Origin: Cymbomonas tetramitiformis
Taxonomy: Eukaryota; Chlorophyta; Pyramimonadophyceae; Pyramimonadales; Pyramimonadaceae
DNA: 34,657 nt
Assembly (NCBI GenBank): GCA_001247695.2
Contig: LGRX02025876.1
Coordinates: 1-34,657, forward strand
Direction: 5' to 3'
Shown here: one piece after another, positions 7,656 to 18,200 of the stretch
Position numbering within the stretch: position 1 is the stretch's first letter
Layout of the letters: each line of letters begins with the position of its first letter
Position numbers and translations under genes: made by a program
Notes under the pieces: model-generated
Seen by the model: only the letters and a program-made list of their open reading frames with translations
Told to the model about the DNA's origin: nothing
The model's database searches: none

Positions 7656-10600
7656 CTGATATATATATGTGACCGATGGACGAAAACCTCTTGGGTACAT
7701 GTTTCCACGGCCTGATTATTATTTGGTCGGCAATTATTGGCAAAAGTCATCGGCTATCAGCTTTTGACTTAGAAGCCACAATGTTATAGAAGCTGCGACC
7801 TATTGTAACCATATGCGGCAGTTATGCCTTCAGCATACGTAGACAATATGATTATGTGGAACTTATAATCCCACTTAAGTTGCATCATGATAAATTTATC
7901 CAGGTGTTAACAAGTGTTCAGGATTTGATAAGGGGTTGACGCCCCACAAGCCAAAGGTCACTGTCTCATAAGGCTCGCCTCAAGTGTGCGGCTTTGAGGA
8001 TTAGCGTCCTGGCGAGGCACAGTCATGATGCTTCCTAGTCCATAATGGAGCTGGAAATGAGAATGCTCAAGATATCCGAAGACAGGAAGGCTTTTGGTTG
8101 GCCAGAGTTACTGTCAAGATGCTTAACCTTGATGGAATGGCATTCGGATACAAACTGTGTAACCATGCATGTGACTTATGCATTGGTGTATGACTTTGAA
8201 GAATTGTCTCTTGTCATGAACCTGGAAGGAATGACGGGCAAATAGCTAGAGTGGCGGATTTACTCACTCGGCTTTGCTGTTCATGGAATTCGATGCCTGA
8301 TGGCACAACTGGCAATCCTTTGCTCAGATGCTTTCCGTAATACATTGGCAACAACTTGTGTGCCAGCTTTTCTAGATTTGGGGAGAAACCATGGATCAAC
8401 AATTTATGAATCAAAACACATGTATCAAGGTTGATTCAATGAATCCTTCAACTCTTGAATTTCGACAATCAGCATCTCAGGCTGTTGACGTCAAAGTGAT
8501 GGTCGTAAGCTTACAATATAGCTTATTTACATTTGAAAAACCATCGTTCTCCTATGTCAGTGCCCCTATAATATGATAGAGCCGGAGAAATATGCATCTA
8601 TGATTTCTTCATAATGAACTTTATGTGTCAACAAGTCAAATAAGACTTCATTTGATGTTTCAATCGGCATGATGTACCGTGTCATTAACTTCATGGCTGC
8701 TATACACAGATGCTGGAACTTTTGATAAGATTTTTAATCTTCCAAGCAAAATCACAATGATGTAAATCAATTTGTGGCAGCTGTATGAAAATGAATGAAT
8801 CTATACTATTCCTCCCCCTTTTAAAAAGAGGTGCATCAAACCAATCAGATGGTGATGGAGAATGCTATTCAATCATTATGTTATGTGAAAATGGTTTGAT
8901 AGAAAATCAGACGGAGATTACTCATCGAATGCTTTCGAGGTAACAATGTCAATATGAACATCGATTCTCTCTACGTCATACCGGCAATACGCCTGACGTT
9001 TTTGAATGTGGCAAATGCCAGATGATGTCAAATGCAGTCGTTGGGTTGCAGCCCACATACTTTGTCAGTTCAGGGTCACTATAGTGTGCCCAACTTAGAC
9101 AATGGTTCTGGATAATGATTGTCATAATGAACAATGAAATCAGTGATGGTACCGAAGTTAACTTTGGTATCGAAGCTAATGGAGAGGCAATCAAGAAGTG
9201 TCTGTAATGACAACATGTACAAGCTGTATTTTCGTACTTGATGAATGGCTGGCATATTATTTCATTATGACTAGAACATGGCATTGTCTAGTGATATGTG
9301 TATCTTCTTCAGTACATGATCACTTATCTCAATGGTGCCCATTTTATTTTTGGGCTCACACTATTCAGAGATTTGTCATGGTAAGGAAGTATGAATGATG
9401 AATGTGTCATTTCAATCCGATAGAATTGTGACTTGTTGATGACTATAAAATTTCTGTCACTTTCCAGAATGAGGATGAACTGCGCTTGGAAACCAGCTGC
9501 AGATTGCGGGTTCGAGTTCCGCCATGGTTTTTTCCAAGACTTCGTGGCCTATGGACGAGGCAACACATTTCTAAACATTCCAGAATGAGCTTTCAAAGAG
9601 TCTTTATTCCTCAATGAAGCATGCTTGTCTTATGTGCCAAAAAGTTATGAAACCACAAGTATGGTGTCAATCTATATGTGGATGGTTTATACCATTGTAT
9701 GCTATTCCACAAATAAATAGTGACGTCAGAATAAAACTTTGGACAATTGCAACTTAGTACAAACCCGAGTGCATTCAAGTCCATTTGTATGCTCAGAATC
9801 TGAATCTAATGTACTTTCTATATGCACAGGATAGAACATTTTTTCTATGCGATTCTGGATTCAGGAACTAGAGTCAATGTAAAAGTCTTTTCCTATTTCA
9901 GACGATGAAACCCTTATTCCCTTAGGTGCAATACCTTATTGTAAGGAATAGTCATTTTCAATACAAGTTTCAATCGATTTTCTCAAATCTGTCACTTTTA
10001 TGATGATCAGATTGGTTAACTTTACAGCATAACCACTTCCCCTCGCTGAAGGAGATGACTCCCATCATAGGGCGGTATATTAGCTGTTTTCATATGACAC
10101 ATGGAAAATATGAGTAACTCTTGGAGAATTTTGGGATAAACATCCTGGATTGGCTGTGCTTGATTGCACTATGCCCAAGAATGACCGAAGAGATTGCTTG
10201 CCATTTTTCATCTATATAGCGTGGAGGCTGCTTAACAACGGTTGGGTCATAAGTTAAATAGCTATGTCAGCTATGTCGGAGGCTGAATAGCCATGATTGC
10301 ACAGACTCTGTCTTTCATGATGAATAGACCTCTGAGAAATGGTGTCTGAAAAATCAATTGACAACAACTCAACCTTTTGGTAGGATGAAGAGCTGATGAT
10401 CTTTGTTGCACTATAATTGTTTAATGTGCACTAATGAAATGCCTCGTGATATATAATCTCACAGAATAGGAATTGCTCAATGGCAATATGATCAGATATG
10501 TAATGATCAATGAAGACAAGATGGTTGGTATGGCTCATTCAGTAGGCATAATTACCTCAAAGAGATGCCAATACACGGATACATATCAAGACATAAGGCA

Positions 10601-11195
10601 ATAGGCTTATTGTATAGCCTTCAAGGCAGCTAGCATTTATGCTGCATTGGTCAGCTCAGTGGCTTTGACCTTTTTAGGTGTTGTACTCAGGCTGTAGCCT
10701 GCATATTGCATTGAGTACTCTTGACACCTTTAATGATACAATCAGATGATATGTATGAAATATCAAGAATGGTTGCCCTTTTTCAATGATCATCGGTGGC
10801 AAAGGTTATAGTGCTTGCACCGTGTCAATATACAATTCTAGTCTGGATACACGCTAGACCAAAGGTATACAATGTCTAGGTCTTCAAAATCAAGCTCATA
10901 TGTATGTCATGGCTGATGACCTTAGAAATGTTTGATACTTATATGTGTCAACTTCATGGAGTTCTGCATGGTTTGACTGTATATAGTCAGGCTTACCAAA
11001 GCAAAAACGATGATGCAACTTAATTGTTTTATTTTATTATTTGTCTTTATTATTTATTTGGTTTTTAGTTGTATTTTTAGCTTACCATCTTCCCCCCTCA
11101 AGGAAGTGTATTGCTAGGCGGTTGTCAAGCGCCGTTTAAATACAACAGAGGTCCGACCTCTATGTGATGACGTGATAGCTTACTATGAAGCTGAA

Positions 11196-11262
11196 TAGCA
11201 GTTCTCGGGATGCAGCCCCTTGCACCGAAGGTGCATTGCAGTCGTTGGGATGCAGCCCGAAT
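11196..11262 (+). repeat. Second cluster of the GCAGTTCT..GGGATGCAGCCC motif
   Basis: Two units flank the same TTGCACCGAAGGTGCAT palindrome seen at 7575. This shows that the 60-bp composite, and not only the 22-mer, was copied. Confidence 0.85.
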
Positions 11263-11597
11263 TCACGTCATCAGCGTGGGTCATATAGTGCCCAAGCATG
11301 TGCTATATATATACAACACTACCCTCCAGCGAAGTGGTTTGCTATTACCATCATTATATGCTGTGGGATATCAAATATATGATCAGAGAGCATGGTAATA
11401 TGTGTACCATGTTTGTCAATATCGGAGAGACTGTGTCTTCTTTAAAATCCTCATGACTATATGTATAATGGTGTTATACTGATGTCAACACCTTTTCTCT
11501 GAGTGATTTATTGATTTCAGATGTGATGTCGTGGCATAAAATATGTCTACGTCATTGGCACGAGTCATGTTGTGTTCGATCGGTTGGTTTTATTCAG

Positions 11598-12120
11598 GGC
11601 TGGCTGCTTGAACAACAAGACGCCCACCCTGAATAAGAGCCTGAGCGTGGAGGCAAATCGCGTGGACCTGGACACCCTGTTGCAGGAGGCGGTCGAAGCT
11701 TTGGAGAAGGGCATGCGCGAGTTGGTGATTGCCCCGGTGGAGACCCTTCAACACCACAAGAAAAGCTTAGAGGGGAAGTTCGCAGGCGAGCTGCACCCAG
11801 TGTTCACTCCCCCAGAACCTCCCCTGAACAAGCGGAAGGCACAATCTCCACCGGCACCCCCAGCCTCTATCCGCCCGAGGCTGCCTGCCCCCAAGCCAGC
11901 GCCGCCAGCGCCGCCAGCACCATCCCGCAGACAGCCAGCCCCCAAGGCACCTCCCGCCTCCGCCCCCAGGAAGCCACCAGCCCCCAAGCCAGCTGTCAGC
12001 CTTCCCACCAACAGGCCACCTCTGGTGGGGAACAAGCCTCCTGGGAGGCCAGCCGGCAGAGCGGCAAGCATGGTGACCACCCCGTGGGAACCGGCTCCCG
12101 AGCCAACACCCCGTGTGTAG
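11598..12120 (+). CDS. Proline-rich protein, probable terminal exon
   Basis: A GC-rich open frame stands out sharply from AT-rich surroundings. A 3' splice site, TTTTATTCAG|G, lies at 11597. The first 60 residues form a hydrophobic-patterned helical region (LNKSLSVEANRVDLDTLLQE, then EALEKGMRELV) and the remainder is rich in Pro, Ala and Lys with PAPKP and PPAP repeats. A stop follows at 12118-12120. No upstream exon was identified. It could be a gag-like fragment of a retroelement or part of a host gene. I do not recognise a family. Confidence 0.5.
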
Positions 12121-13066
12121 GAGCTACCCCTCCAGTTTCTTCTCTTCTTCACACTTTCGGGCTTAACTATTACTAACTATTAAACGACCGCACGAGGTAT
12201 GGTTTTGATTGGTCCACTATTCGGAATTCGGTTTCGTAATTCTTCCTAGTATGCTTTCAGTGTATGATTTCAATACACATATACAGCGGTTACGGTTTTG
12301 TACACTTATTATGTTACACTTATTCAGTTCAGTTCTCATCTCCGAAGCTGGCTGCCATAGAGTTCTTAAGCATCATGAAACTCAACTCGGAACTCAACTG
12401 TACTAAGTACTCCGTACAGCGATCTAGGCACCTCACACCAACATCATTCAGATCGGTCCTACTGTACTCCGTACTGAGTACTTTTTATAGTTGTAGTTGC
12501 TTTTTGTACTTAGCCGTTTTCTTAGCCCTTTTACTTGCGTCTCTGGCTCTTGTGCTTGCCTCCTAGCACAACTCCCCCCCTTAGGGAAGGTCACGTCCAC
12601 GCTGACCACGTCGGACCGGTGAAGTTTTTATACAGATCTTCTACTGTTGCTCAGGATGATTATACAGGTCTCAGCCGCCTGTCGTCTGGGATGACATTAC
12701 ACTTCCCATGACACACACCGCAGTAAGGAGTTCAGCCTCTTAACACCTTAAGGGCGAATTGCCATACTGCTCATACTGATCCTGTTTTCTAGGAACTTAT
12801 TTTCACGTTTTCGGCAATAACTCAAGTTCTAGACATCCATTTGACACGATTCTTCGCATATCTTATATTGTGGAACTAGGTGGATGATATGACACTTCAG
12901 TATCACTCGCACCGTATGTGCACACATGAATATACGTGACCCATCATCACCATACTTAAGGAAATTCTGTTGAACAGCTGTTGGGGGCATTTTTGGGCAT
13001 GCGCCATGAACATGCCACCACTATTGACTTGATGGAATGAGTGGGCGATGGCGTATCATGGTGTAT
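12121..13066. other. Non-coding interval
   Basis: No supportable gene was found. It holds GTACTCCGTAC-type short palindromes near 12410 and 12465, and a TTAACACC..TAAGGGCGAATT block at 12740-12760 that recurs inverted at 15923-15943. Confidence 0.6.
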
Positions 13067-13325
13067 TAACAGAGACGGTGAAATAAACGGTGGATATAAC
13101 GGACAACGGTGGGTTATATGCGTGTTTTTACAGTCTCCACAAACTCTGTGAAGCTGGGACGAGGTGCTCGGGTGATTCGCAGTCTAAGATACATGAAAAT
13201 AAAATACAGGGGTTTTATTTTCCCCACCACTGATGACAGGCGGAGCTGACTTGGCACCTGAGGTCGAGGGGTGACAGAAAGACCAGGGCTCCCTCCCCCA
13301 GGGGGGGGAAGTCTGTGTCTCCGTG
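13067..13325 (-). repeat. LTR-like direct repeat, copy 1
   Basis: It starts TAACAGAGACGG and ends GTGTCTCCGTG. It is identical to 15391-15651 throughout, as far as I can read, except for the G-run (8 G here, 10 G in the other copy). Such near identity implies recent insertion or gene conversion. Confidence 0.9.
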
Positions 13326-13380
13326 ACACCACCTCACCCCGAAGAGGTGAGGTGCCAAAGCAGGCATGCAAGCTAGAAAG

Positions 13381-13395
13381 CCCTAACCCTAAACC
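13381..13395. repeat. Short telomere-like CCCTAACCCTAAACC
   Basis: Two and a half units of a plant-type telomere repeat lie just inside the LTR-like repeat. It is too short to imply a telomere and may be chance. Confidence 0.4.
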
Positions 13396-13517
13396 ATACA
13401 GATAGTTACAGGCCCAATGGGACCTTTCTCAGTCCAGCTAGTTGCGGATCCCCGCTCGGGCGCTGGCCCGGAACAATCTATAGGCTAACGGAGTCAGGCA
13501 TCGAAGGTTTGAGGTGT

Positions 13518-15275
13518 CTACTGAAGTCTAATGGATACACGGAGGTCCACACATGTTGGTGTCGGCGATTGGCGACGATGCGGAACTCGATGCTCACTTG
13601 GAGCTGCTGCTGCCAGACCCGCTGAAGGACGGGATCCACGGGGTGGACCGAAAGGCCGGCCAGTCAACATCATCATCCTCGTGTTGCACGATGGAAAGCG
13701 CCGCAGGCGCGTCGTCATCGCTGTCGCTGTAAGCCGTGGGTGCCCCCTTGGGAGGGTCGATGCCGCGATGAGGGGGCGGCTCAACCGAGAAGCGGACAGA
13801 TAATGCGGCCGCGTCAGGTGGAGGAGCCGCATCCTGCGGTCGTGCGGTGCAGGCTCGAGCTCGCGGAGGGCGTGGGCCTGCGGCGCGTCCGAGGGCGGCC
13901 ATGCGGACATGGAAGGGGGTTTGGGTGGAGCACGGGGCGCGAGGGCGGGAGCACGCCCTGGTGCGAAGGCCTGGACACACACGTAGGGGCAAATGCCGTC
14001 GGAGTCCATGTGGCCGGTCGTGACGGCCCACAGGCGGAAGCACGTCACGCACGGCATGCCAGTGCCGTCCCATACCAAGTAGCGCCCGCCCGCATCGTTC
14101 TTCTTCCAAGTCCCCTCGGGCGGGATGAACTTGCGCCTGCTCAGGGAGTGAAAGAACCCGGCAGGCTCCTTCCCGCCACCACCACCGGTGCGGGTAGCAC
14201 CACCAGACGAAGGCAAGGCAGGCGCGGAGAGTCGGGCAAGGGCGGACTCGTCACGGAAAACCTTACCAAGCCGCAGGGTGAGGGAGGCGAAGGTGAAGTT
14301 GTTGTTGGTGTTGAGCTCGCGCAGCACCACCAGATACAATGGTGTAACGTAGGGGGACTTGGCCGCGGACGATCGGAGGACGGTGTACACGTCCTCCACC
14401 AGGCTGCGGTCGGTGTAGTCAGGGTACAGACGGCGATGCTTGTCCGCGAGGGTGCGCACGACAGCCAGTTGGGGGGCGGGCTCGATGGTCTCGTCAATCA
14501 CAGTCGAGCGAAGGCGGACCCAGAAACGATGGGTGTCGGGGTCGCCAATGCCCTCGACCTGGTAGCGAAGGCGCTGTAAAGCGCAGCGCCCGTCGTGCGG
14601 GAAAATCTCGGCGGACTCCTCGTAGAGGGAGAGCGCCATGCCGCGGAGAACAGTGGGGAGCACGGTAAAAATGAGCTCGTTGATGGTGTAGTGGTAGTAC
14701 TCGTACTCGAAGTCCAGATCCAGAAGTTTGAAGACCTCGTCGCGGGAGATAGGACCGAAGACGTGGGACATGTTTGCCAGCAGGACGGCGAAGTCAGTCT
14801 CGGAATCCGGTCCATCCAAAGAGAGGCCCACGTTCGACTTGAATCCATGCGAACGAAGAAGCTTGGCCAGTTCCTCCCCATAAGCGAAGGCGTAGTCCAT
14901 TTTCTCAGTGAATTCAGTACGCTGGGAGGCTCGCACAGGAGTGGATGTCCATACATCGCTGTTTTGATGAAAGTCGAAAGCAGTTGGTGAACGTGACACC
15001 GGCGTAGGGCGGGTGATCAACGTGGACATGGGCACCACCGGCTCGCCAGATGAATCCCCAGACGGACCGGAGGCACTGGGGGTAGGGGAAGCCCCGCCCG
15101 TGGGTCGGGCAGCGCGAAGGCGACTGCCAAGCGAAATGCGCTCCGCGGACATTGCTGGAAGCACGTAACGTGAAATGCTGAAAAAGTCGGTGTGGTAAAG
15201 GTGGGTGTGGTCGAGGACAAGGTGCTCGAATAATTTCCCGGTGCCAAGGGGGACGCGGGGTGAAGATGACGGCAA
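13518..15275 (-). CDS. Gag-like protein of green-algal retroelement type
   Basis: The frame is 585 codons; the likely start may be the internal ATG at 15154 (MSAERIS). After a Pro/Ser-rich N-terminus, an alpha-helical capsid-like region spans about residues 120-370, with LSLDGPDSETDFAVLLANMS, a DGRCALQRLRYQVEGIGDP segment and an LRELNTNNNFTFASLTLRL segment. A Gly-rich linker and a Cys/His cluster (CVTC, then H, then C at about residues 408-430) suggest a nucleic-acid-binding knuckle of unusual spacing. The last 150 residues look out of frame. A neighbouring frame from about 13960 to 13594 has a more natural acidic ending (SDSDDDAP), so a frameshift near 13960 is likely. I associate this type with green-algal retroelements, from memory of the family, not a search. 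Confidence 0.65.
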   Translation of the reverse strand: MPSSSPRVPLGTGKLFEHLVLDHTHLYHTDFFSISRYVLPAMSAERISLGSRLRAARPTGGASPTPSASGPSGDSSGEPVVPMSTLITRPTPVSRSPTAFDFHQNSDVWTSTPVRASQRTEFTEKMDYAFAYGEELAKLLRSHGFKSNVGLSLDGPDSETDFAVLLANMSHVFGPISRDEVFKLLDLDFEYEYYHYTINELIFTVLPTVLRGMALSLYEESAEIFPHDGRCALQRLRYQVEGIGDPDTHRFWVRLRSTVIDETIEPAPQLAVVRTLADKHRRLYPDYTDRSLVEDVYTVLRSSAAKSPYVTPLYLVVLRELNTNNNFTFASLTLRLGKVFRDESALARLSAPALPSSGGATRTGGGGGKEPAGFFHSLSRRKFIPPEGTWKKNDAGGRYLVWDGTGMPCVTCFRLWAVTTGHMDSDGICPYVCVQAFAPGRAPALAPRAPPKPPSMSAWPPSDAPQAHALRELEPAPHDRRMRLLHLTRPHYLSASRLSRPLIAASTLPRGHPRLTATAMTTRLRRFPSCNTRMMMLTGRPFGPPRGSRPSAGLAAAAPSEHRVPHRRQSPTPTCVDLRVSIRLQ

Positions 15276-15390
15276 AGAGGACGAAGGTGCTCAGCCGAAT
15301 TTGGTGAAAAGTGTGAAAGTTACCGCACAAGGTACGGGATCAGAGAATCCGAAAGCGTGAGCAAACTCGCCAGTGGTGAGGCCCAACACC

Positions 15391-15651
15391 TAACAGAGAC
15401 GGTGAAATAAACGGTGGATATAACGGACAACGGTGGGTTATATGCGTGTTTTTACAGTCTCCACAAACTCTGTGAAGCTGGGACGAGGTGCTCGGGTGAT
15501 TCGCAGTCTAAGATACATGAAAATAAAATACAGGGGTTTTATTTTCCCCACCACTGATGACAGGCGGAGCTGACTTGGCACCTGAGGTCGAGGGGTGACA
15601 GAAAGACCAGGGCTCCCTCCCCCAGGGGGGGGGGAAGTCTGTGTCTCCGTG
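15391..15651 (-). repeat. LTR-like direct repeat, copy 2
   Basis: This copy lies upstream of the gag-like frame on its coding strand, so it would be the 5' repeat. It matches copy 1 apart from two extra G in the homopolymer near 15625. Confidence 0.9.
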
Positions 15652-15947
15652 TATACCAATGGGGGAAAATACCACATCCTTGATTTGAAGCCTTTAGAGC
15701 ACTCTCCATAGAGTACGCTTTTGTCACCTGGCAGCAGAACACCCCTGCACTTTCCACAAAGTCCTCCACTCGATAAACCGAGTTTGGTGGGCATTGAAGG
15801 GTTGAGGGACCTCGCCCAAGTCCCCAATATGGACACTAATACTTCATAAATATCCAATAGTTGACTACCGTGGTAGTTATGGATGTTTCCGCCCTCATAC
15901 TGATCCCATACTGCTAAAAACGAATTCGCCCTTACGGTGTTAAGCAC
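15652..15947 (-). CDS. Short minus-strand frame running into the LTR-like repeat
   Basis: A frame from 15947 to the repeat boundary encodes about 98 residues, with a CGKC pair and a GECSKGFKS segment, then continues through the whole repeat to 15438. It looks protein-like but no family is recognised. It may be a disrupted exon of the sequence into which the gag element inserted. Confidence 0.25.
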
Positions 15948-16103
15948 AAGGGTCGGCCTCTCACCGGTCTGCCATCTGCACTACCAGGCTCCCCCAAGGC
16001 TCGAGATCTCACATGATCCATTACTACGCTCAAGGTTTCAAACCTTCCAACACGGCACACTACAGGCGATGACAATAGGTTTGCCAATTACCCGGCAGTT
16101 CTC

Positions 16104-16732
16104 GGGATGCCGGCCGCCTCACTGGTGTAAGAAGTCTGACCAGCTCAACAACAAAGACATCAAAGACATATACAAAAGGTATGCACCCTATATTGTGAGG
16201 TCACAACACTTCCAAGAGGGGAGATCTGTCAGGGATATTACCGATGGCATATGTGTCATGTCATGTCATGTCATGTCATGTCATGTCATGTCATGTCATG
16301 TCATGTCATGTCATGTCATGTCGTGTCATGTCATGTCATGTCGTGTCATGTCATGTCATGTCATGTCATGTCATGCCATGCCATGTCATGTCATGCCATG
16401 CCATGTCATGTCATGTCATGTCATGTCATGTCATGTGTCATAATGACATACAGTCGTCAAGTATTGTCAGTACGGTCGACTATGACATGTACAGTCAGTA
16501 TGTCTGCCATCCACCTAAGGTGAGTGACATCTGTCATCGAGAGGCCAACTATATGGCATCGAGATGGCGAAGCAAGATAAGTCTTTACGAACGAACTGAA
16601 ATGTTCTGTCAAGACGCATCTTCGCTTCTAGCATGCACTGAACAGCATGCGAGCATCAATGGCTATATCGTCTAGCCGATGCGTCAAGTTCACCTAGTGC
16701 TCTCGGGTTCACAACCCGATGGCGGTAACGCG
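16104..16732 (-). repeat. Right arm of the large inverted repeat
   Basis: Read on the minus strand it reproduces the order of landmarks of 6200-6766. These are GTTACCGCCATCGGGTTGTG, GTACATGTCATAGTCGACCG, a TGACA run, AGATCTCCCCTCTTGG, TGTGACCTCACAAT and CTTCTTACACC. The arm has expanded through a long microsatellite. Confidence 0.7.
16256..16440. repeat. (TCATG)n microsatellite, about 37 units
   Basis: A pentamer run with a few CATGC and CGTGT variants. The opposite arm has only a short degenerate run (6560-6620), so expansion occurred after the two arms diverged. Confidence 0.95.
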
Positions 16733-17171
16733 TGCGACGCGTGAGAGAATTCGAGTATATGAGGAGCACTGGGCTCAAGCACGCACTTCTGGTCCCCAGA
16801 CTGCTGCACTCATACACCGACCAAATACTTGCAACTTGCACGCAACTGTTACAGTTCCATGACAGTCGTGCCGTGACAATTGTGAAGAAGCTCGTAGTGC
16901 ACGCAGGGTGCAGCTTGGAGATCGCACAGCACCGTGACACCCTGCTGTACGAACACAGGCGGAGTGGGGGCTACGAGCCCAAGCCGCACCAGTTCAAGGC
17001 CGGAGATTTCGTGTACATACGCCAGAAGCCAAGGTCTGGCATGGAGGTGGCCACCAAGCCTGCTATCTTGAAGCTGATAAAGATTCAGAGAGACGGGGTG
17101 GTGGTGCTGGAGGACAGCACTAAGCTCAGAGAGAAGAGCACCGTGCAGAGTATCGCGCCATGCATGCCATA
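16732..17171 (+). pseudogene. Gypsy-type integrase C-terminal end
   Basis: The frame resembles the C-terminal part of Ty3/gypsy integrases. An EIAQHRDTLLYEHRR helix is followed by FKAGDFVYIRQKP, the start of the small barrel that ends integrase, and a final IAPC. The catalytic core is missing; the 5' side abuts the inverted-repeat arm at 16732. A one-base frame change near 17160 separates it from the PHD segment, with which it is normally continuous in green-algal elements (family knowledge). Integrase inserts the retroelement copy into the genome; this fragment cannot do so. Confidence 0.65.
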
Positions 17172-17513
17172 GATTTTCAGGTGAAGGATCGGTACGACTG
17201 CAGTGCTGCCATCCCCAGCAAGCACCTGGCGTGTGAGAAGTGCAAGAAGGCTGGTGGGGAAGCTCCAATGCTACTGTGTGCCACGTGCAACCGAGGGTAC
17301 CACATCTGGTGCCTTGAACCAGCGCTTGACGGAGTCCCTGATGGTGATTGGCAATGTCCCACGTGCCTGGGCACGGAAGTGGTGGTTGCCTCAGCTGAGG
17401 TGAGCACATCAATCGCAGACACGTTGGTTGCTGTGGAGCTCAAGCTCAAGGAGAGGCTGGGAGCAGATGCGAGGCTGTTACCAGCCGACGTTGGTCGCCA
17501 CACAGGGCCGTGA
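17160..17513 (+). pseudogene. PHD finger of the gypsy polyprotein
   Basis: The pattern C-x2-C, then C-x2-C, then H-x2-C, then C-x2-C is complete (CEKC, CATC, HIWC, CPTC) with the typical PDGDWQCP ending, at about residues 25-75. PHD fingers read histone tails and may help direct integration; the second statement is inference. A stop follows where the frame shifts again to the methyltransferase-like segment at 17510. Confidence 0.75.
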
Positions 17514-18157
17514 GTACAGGCCGTGAACAGCCTTGGCAGGCTCTCACGTCGCGACAGACAACGAAGTTGGACGGCACCATGGCTGACCTTCCAGATCGTG
17601 TGGAGTGGGGGGATCAAGAGGTGCTGAGTAAGGTGATCGAGGAGCTGATGCCTGGTCACTGGCATGATGGTCATCGCACCATCCTGAGTAGGAATTGCTC
17701 AGAGCAGCAGGTACGAGCTAGAGGCTTACGTAAAGCGCCCACAGTACAGGCCATGAGCATGGAGGAGGTGCAGAAAAGGGGGGACGTCACACTGTTGACT
17801 AGGACCCAAGTGAAGGTTGCCAGTCAGTTGGATTGGGGCCTGGAGTTGGTCATGACCGTGCCACATGAAGTGAAGCGCCTCGCGAACGAAGTGGACTTGA
17901 AGAAGATCAAGTACATATGGGATCCCTGGGCTGGCACCGGGGTGATCAGCAAAGTTATGCTGTTGGAGTGGCCTCACTTGGAAGTTATGAACAATGACTG
18001 GAACTGGAACAATGGACTGGTTTTTCGTAATCCTCTAACACGTGCAAGGATGTCGCGTGGTGGTGAAGCCACTGGCGTAGGTATGTTTACCTTCAGTATG
18101 GGCAGGCTTGCCTTGAATGGTGTTACTACGGACGATGCAGAACAAGCTCTTATCTAA
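17510..18157 (+). pseudogene. DPWAGTG methyltransferase-like tail of the gypsy polyprotein
   Basis: About 215 codons. After a linker and an ELMPGHWHDGHRT segment, the sequence IKYIWDPWAGTGVISKVM at about residue 140 matches a SAM-binding motif I (DP-x-GTG) of amino-methyltransferases. NNDWN follows where the acidic residue of the SAM site is expected. A catalytic NPPY/SPPF-type motif is not visible: coding similarity fades after about 18020. This points to truncation. Segments of this kind after a PHD finger are, as I recall, part of gypsy-like elements in green algae; whether any are active enzymes is unknown to me. Confidence 0.55.
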
Positions 18158-18200
18158 TGTCTGTGCTACTGGTAGCAGCTACAGATGGGGGATCGGTTGA

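Larger units (their letters stand above)
6767..11585. other. AT-rich interval without a supportable gene
   Basis: Only short open frames occur here and none resembles a known family. The interval is AT-rich with frequent stops in all frames. It contains dispersed copies of a ~22-bp GCAGTTCTTGGGATGCAGCCC-like motif and several short C-run hairpins (for example at about 8812, 10029 and 11091). Stretches around 10500-10720 look as if they could be decayed retroelement coding sequence, but I cannot support a frame. Confidence 0.6.
13067..15651 (-). mobile_element. Gag-only LTR-like retroelement (2.6 kb)
   Basis: Two direct repeats of about 260 bp bound a 2.07-kb interior whose only long frame is a minus-strand gag-like protein. 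No protease, reverse transcriptase or integrase is present, so it would be non-autonomous. The repeat edges do not show clear TG...CA ends or a target duplication. The name 'LTR-like' therefore rests on the repeat pair and the gag. Confidence 0.7.

Noticed and set aside
9485..9545. tRNA gene at GGGTTCGAGTTCC
   Set aside because: The T-arm-like piece has no D arm or acceptor partner upstream; the outer CTTGGAAA/TTTCCAAG pairing makes it a simple hairpin.
13381..13395. Chromosome end or healed telomere
   Set aside because: Only about two units are present and sequence continues normally on both sides.
13740..14579. Plus-strand 279-codon frame
   Set aside because: It is antisense to the gag-like frame, which has recognisable gag features on the other strand.
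16244..16675. Frames reading MSCHVMSCHV-type peptides
   Set aside because: They are translations of the (TCATG)n microsatellite in several frames.
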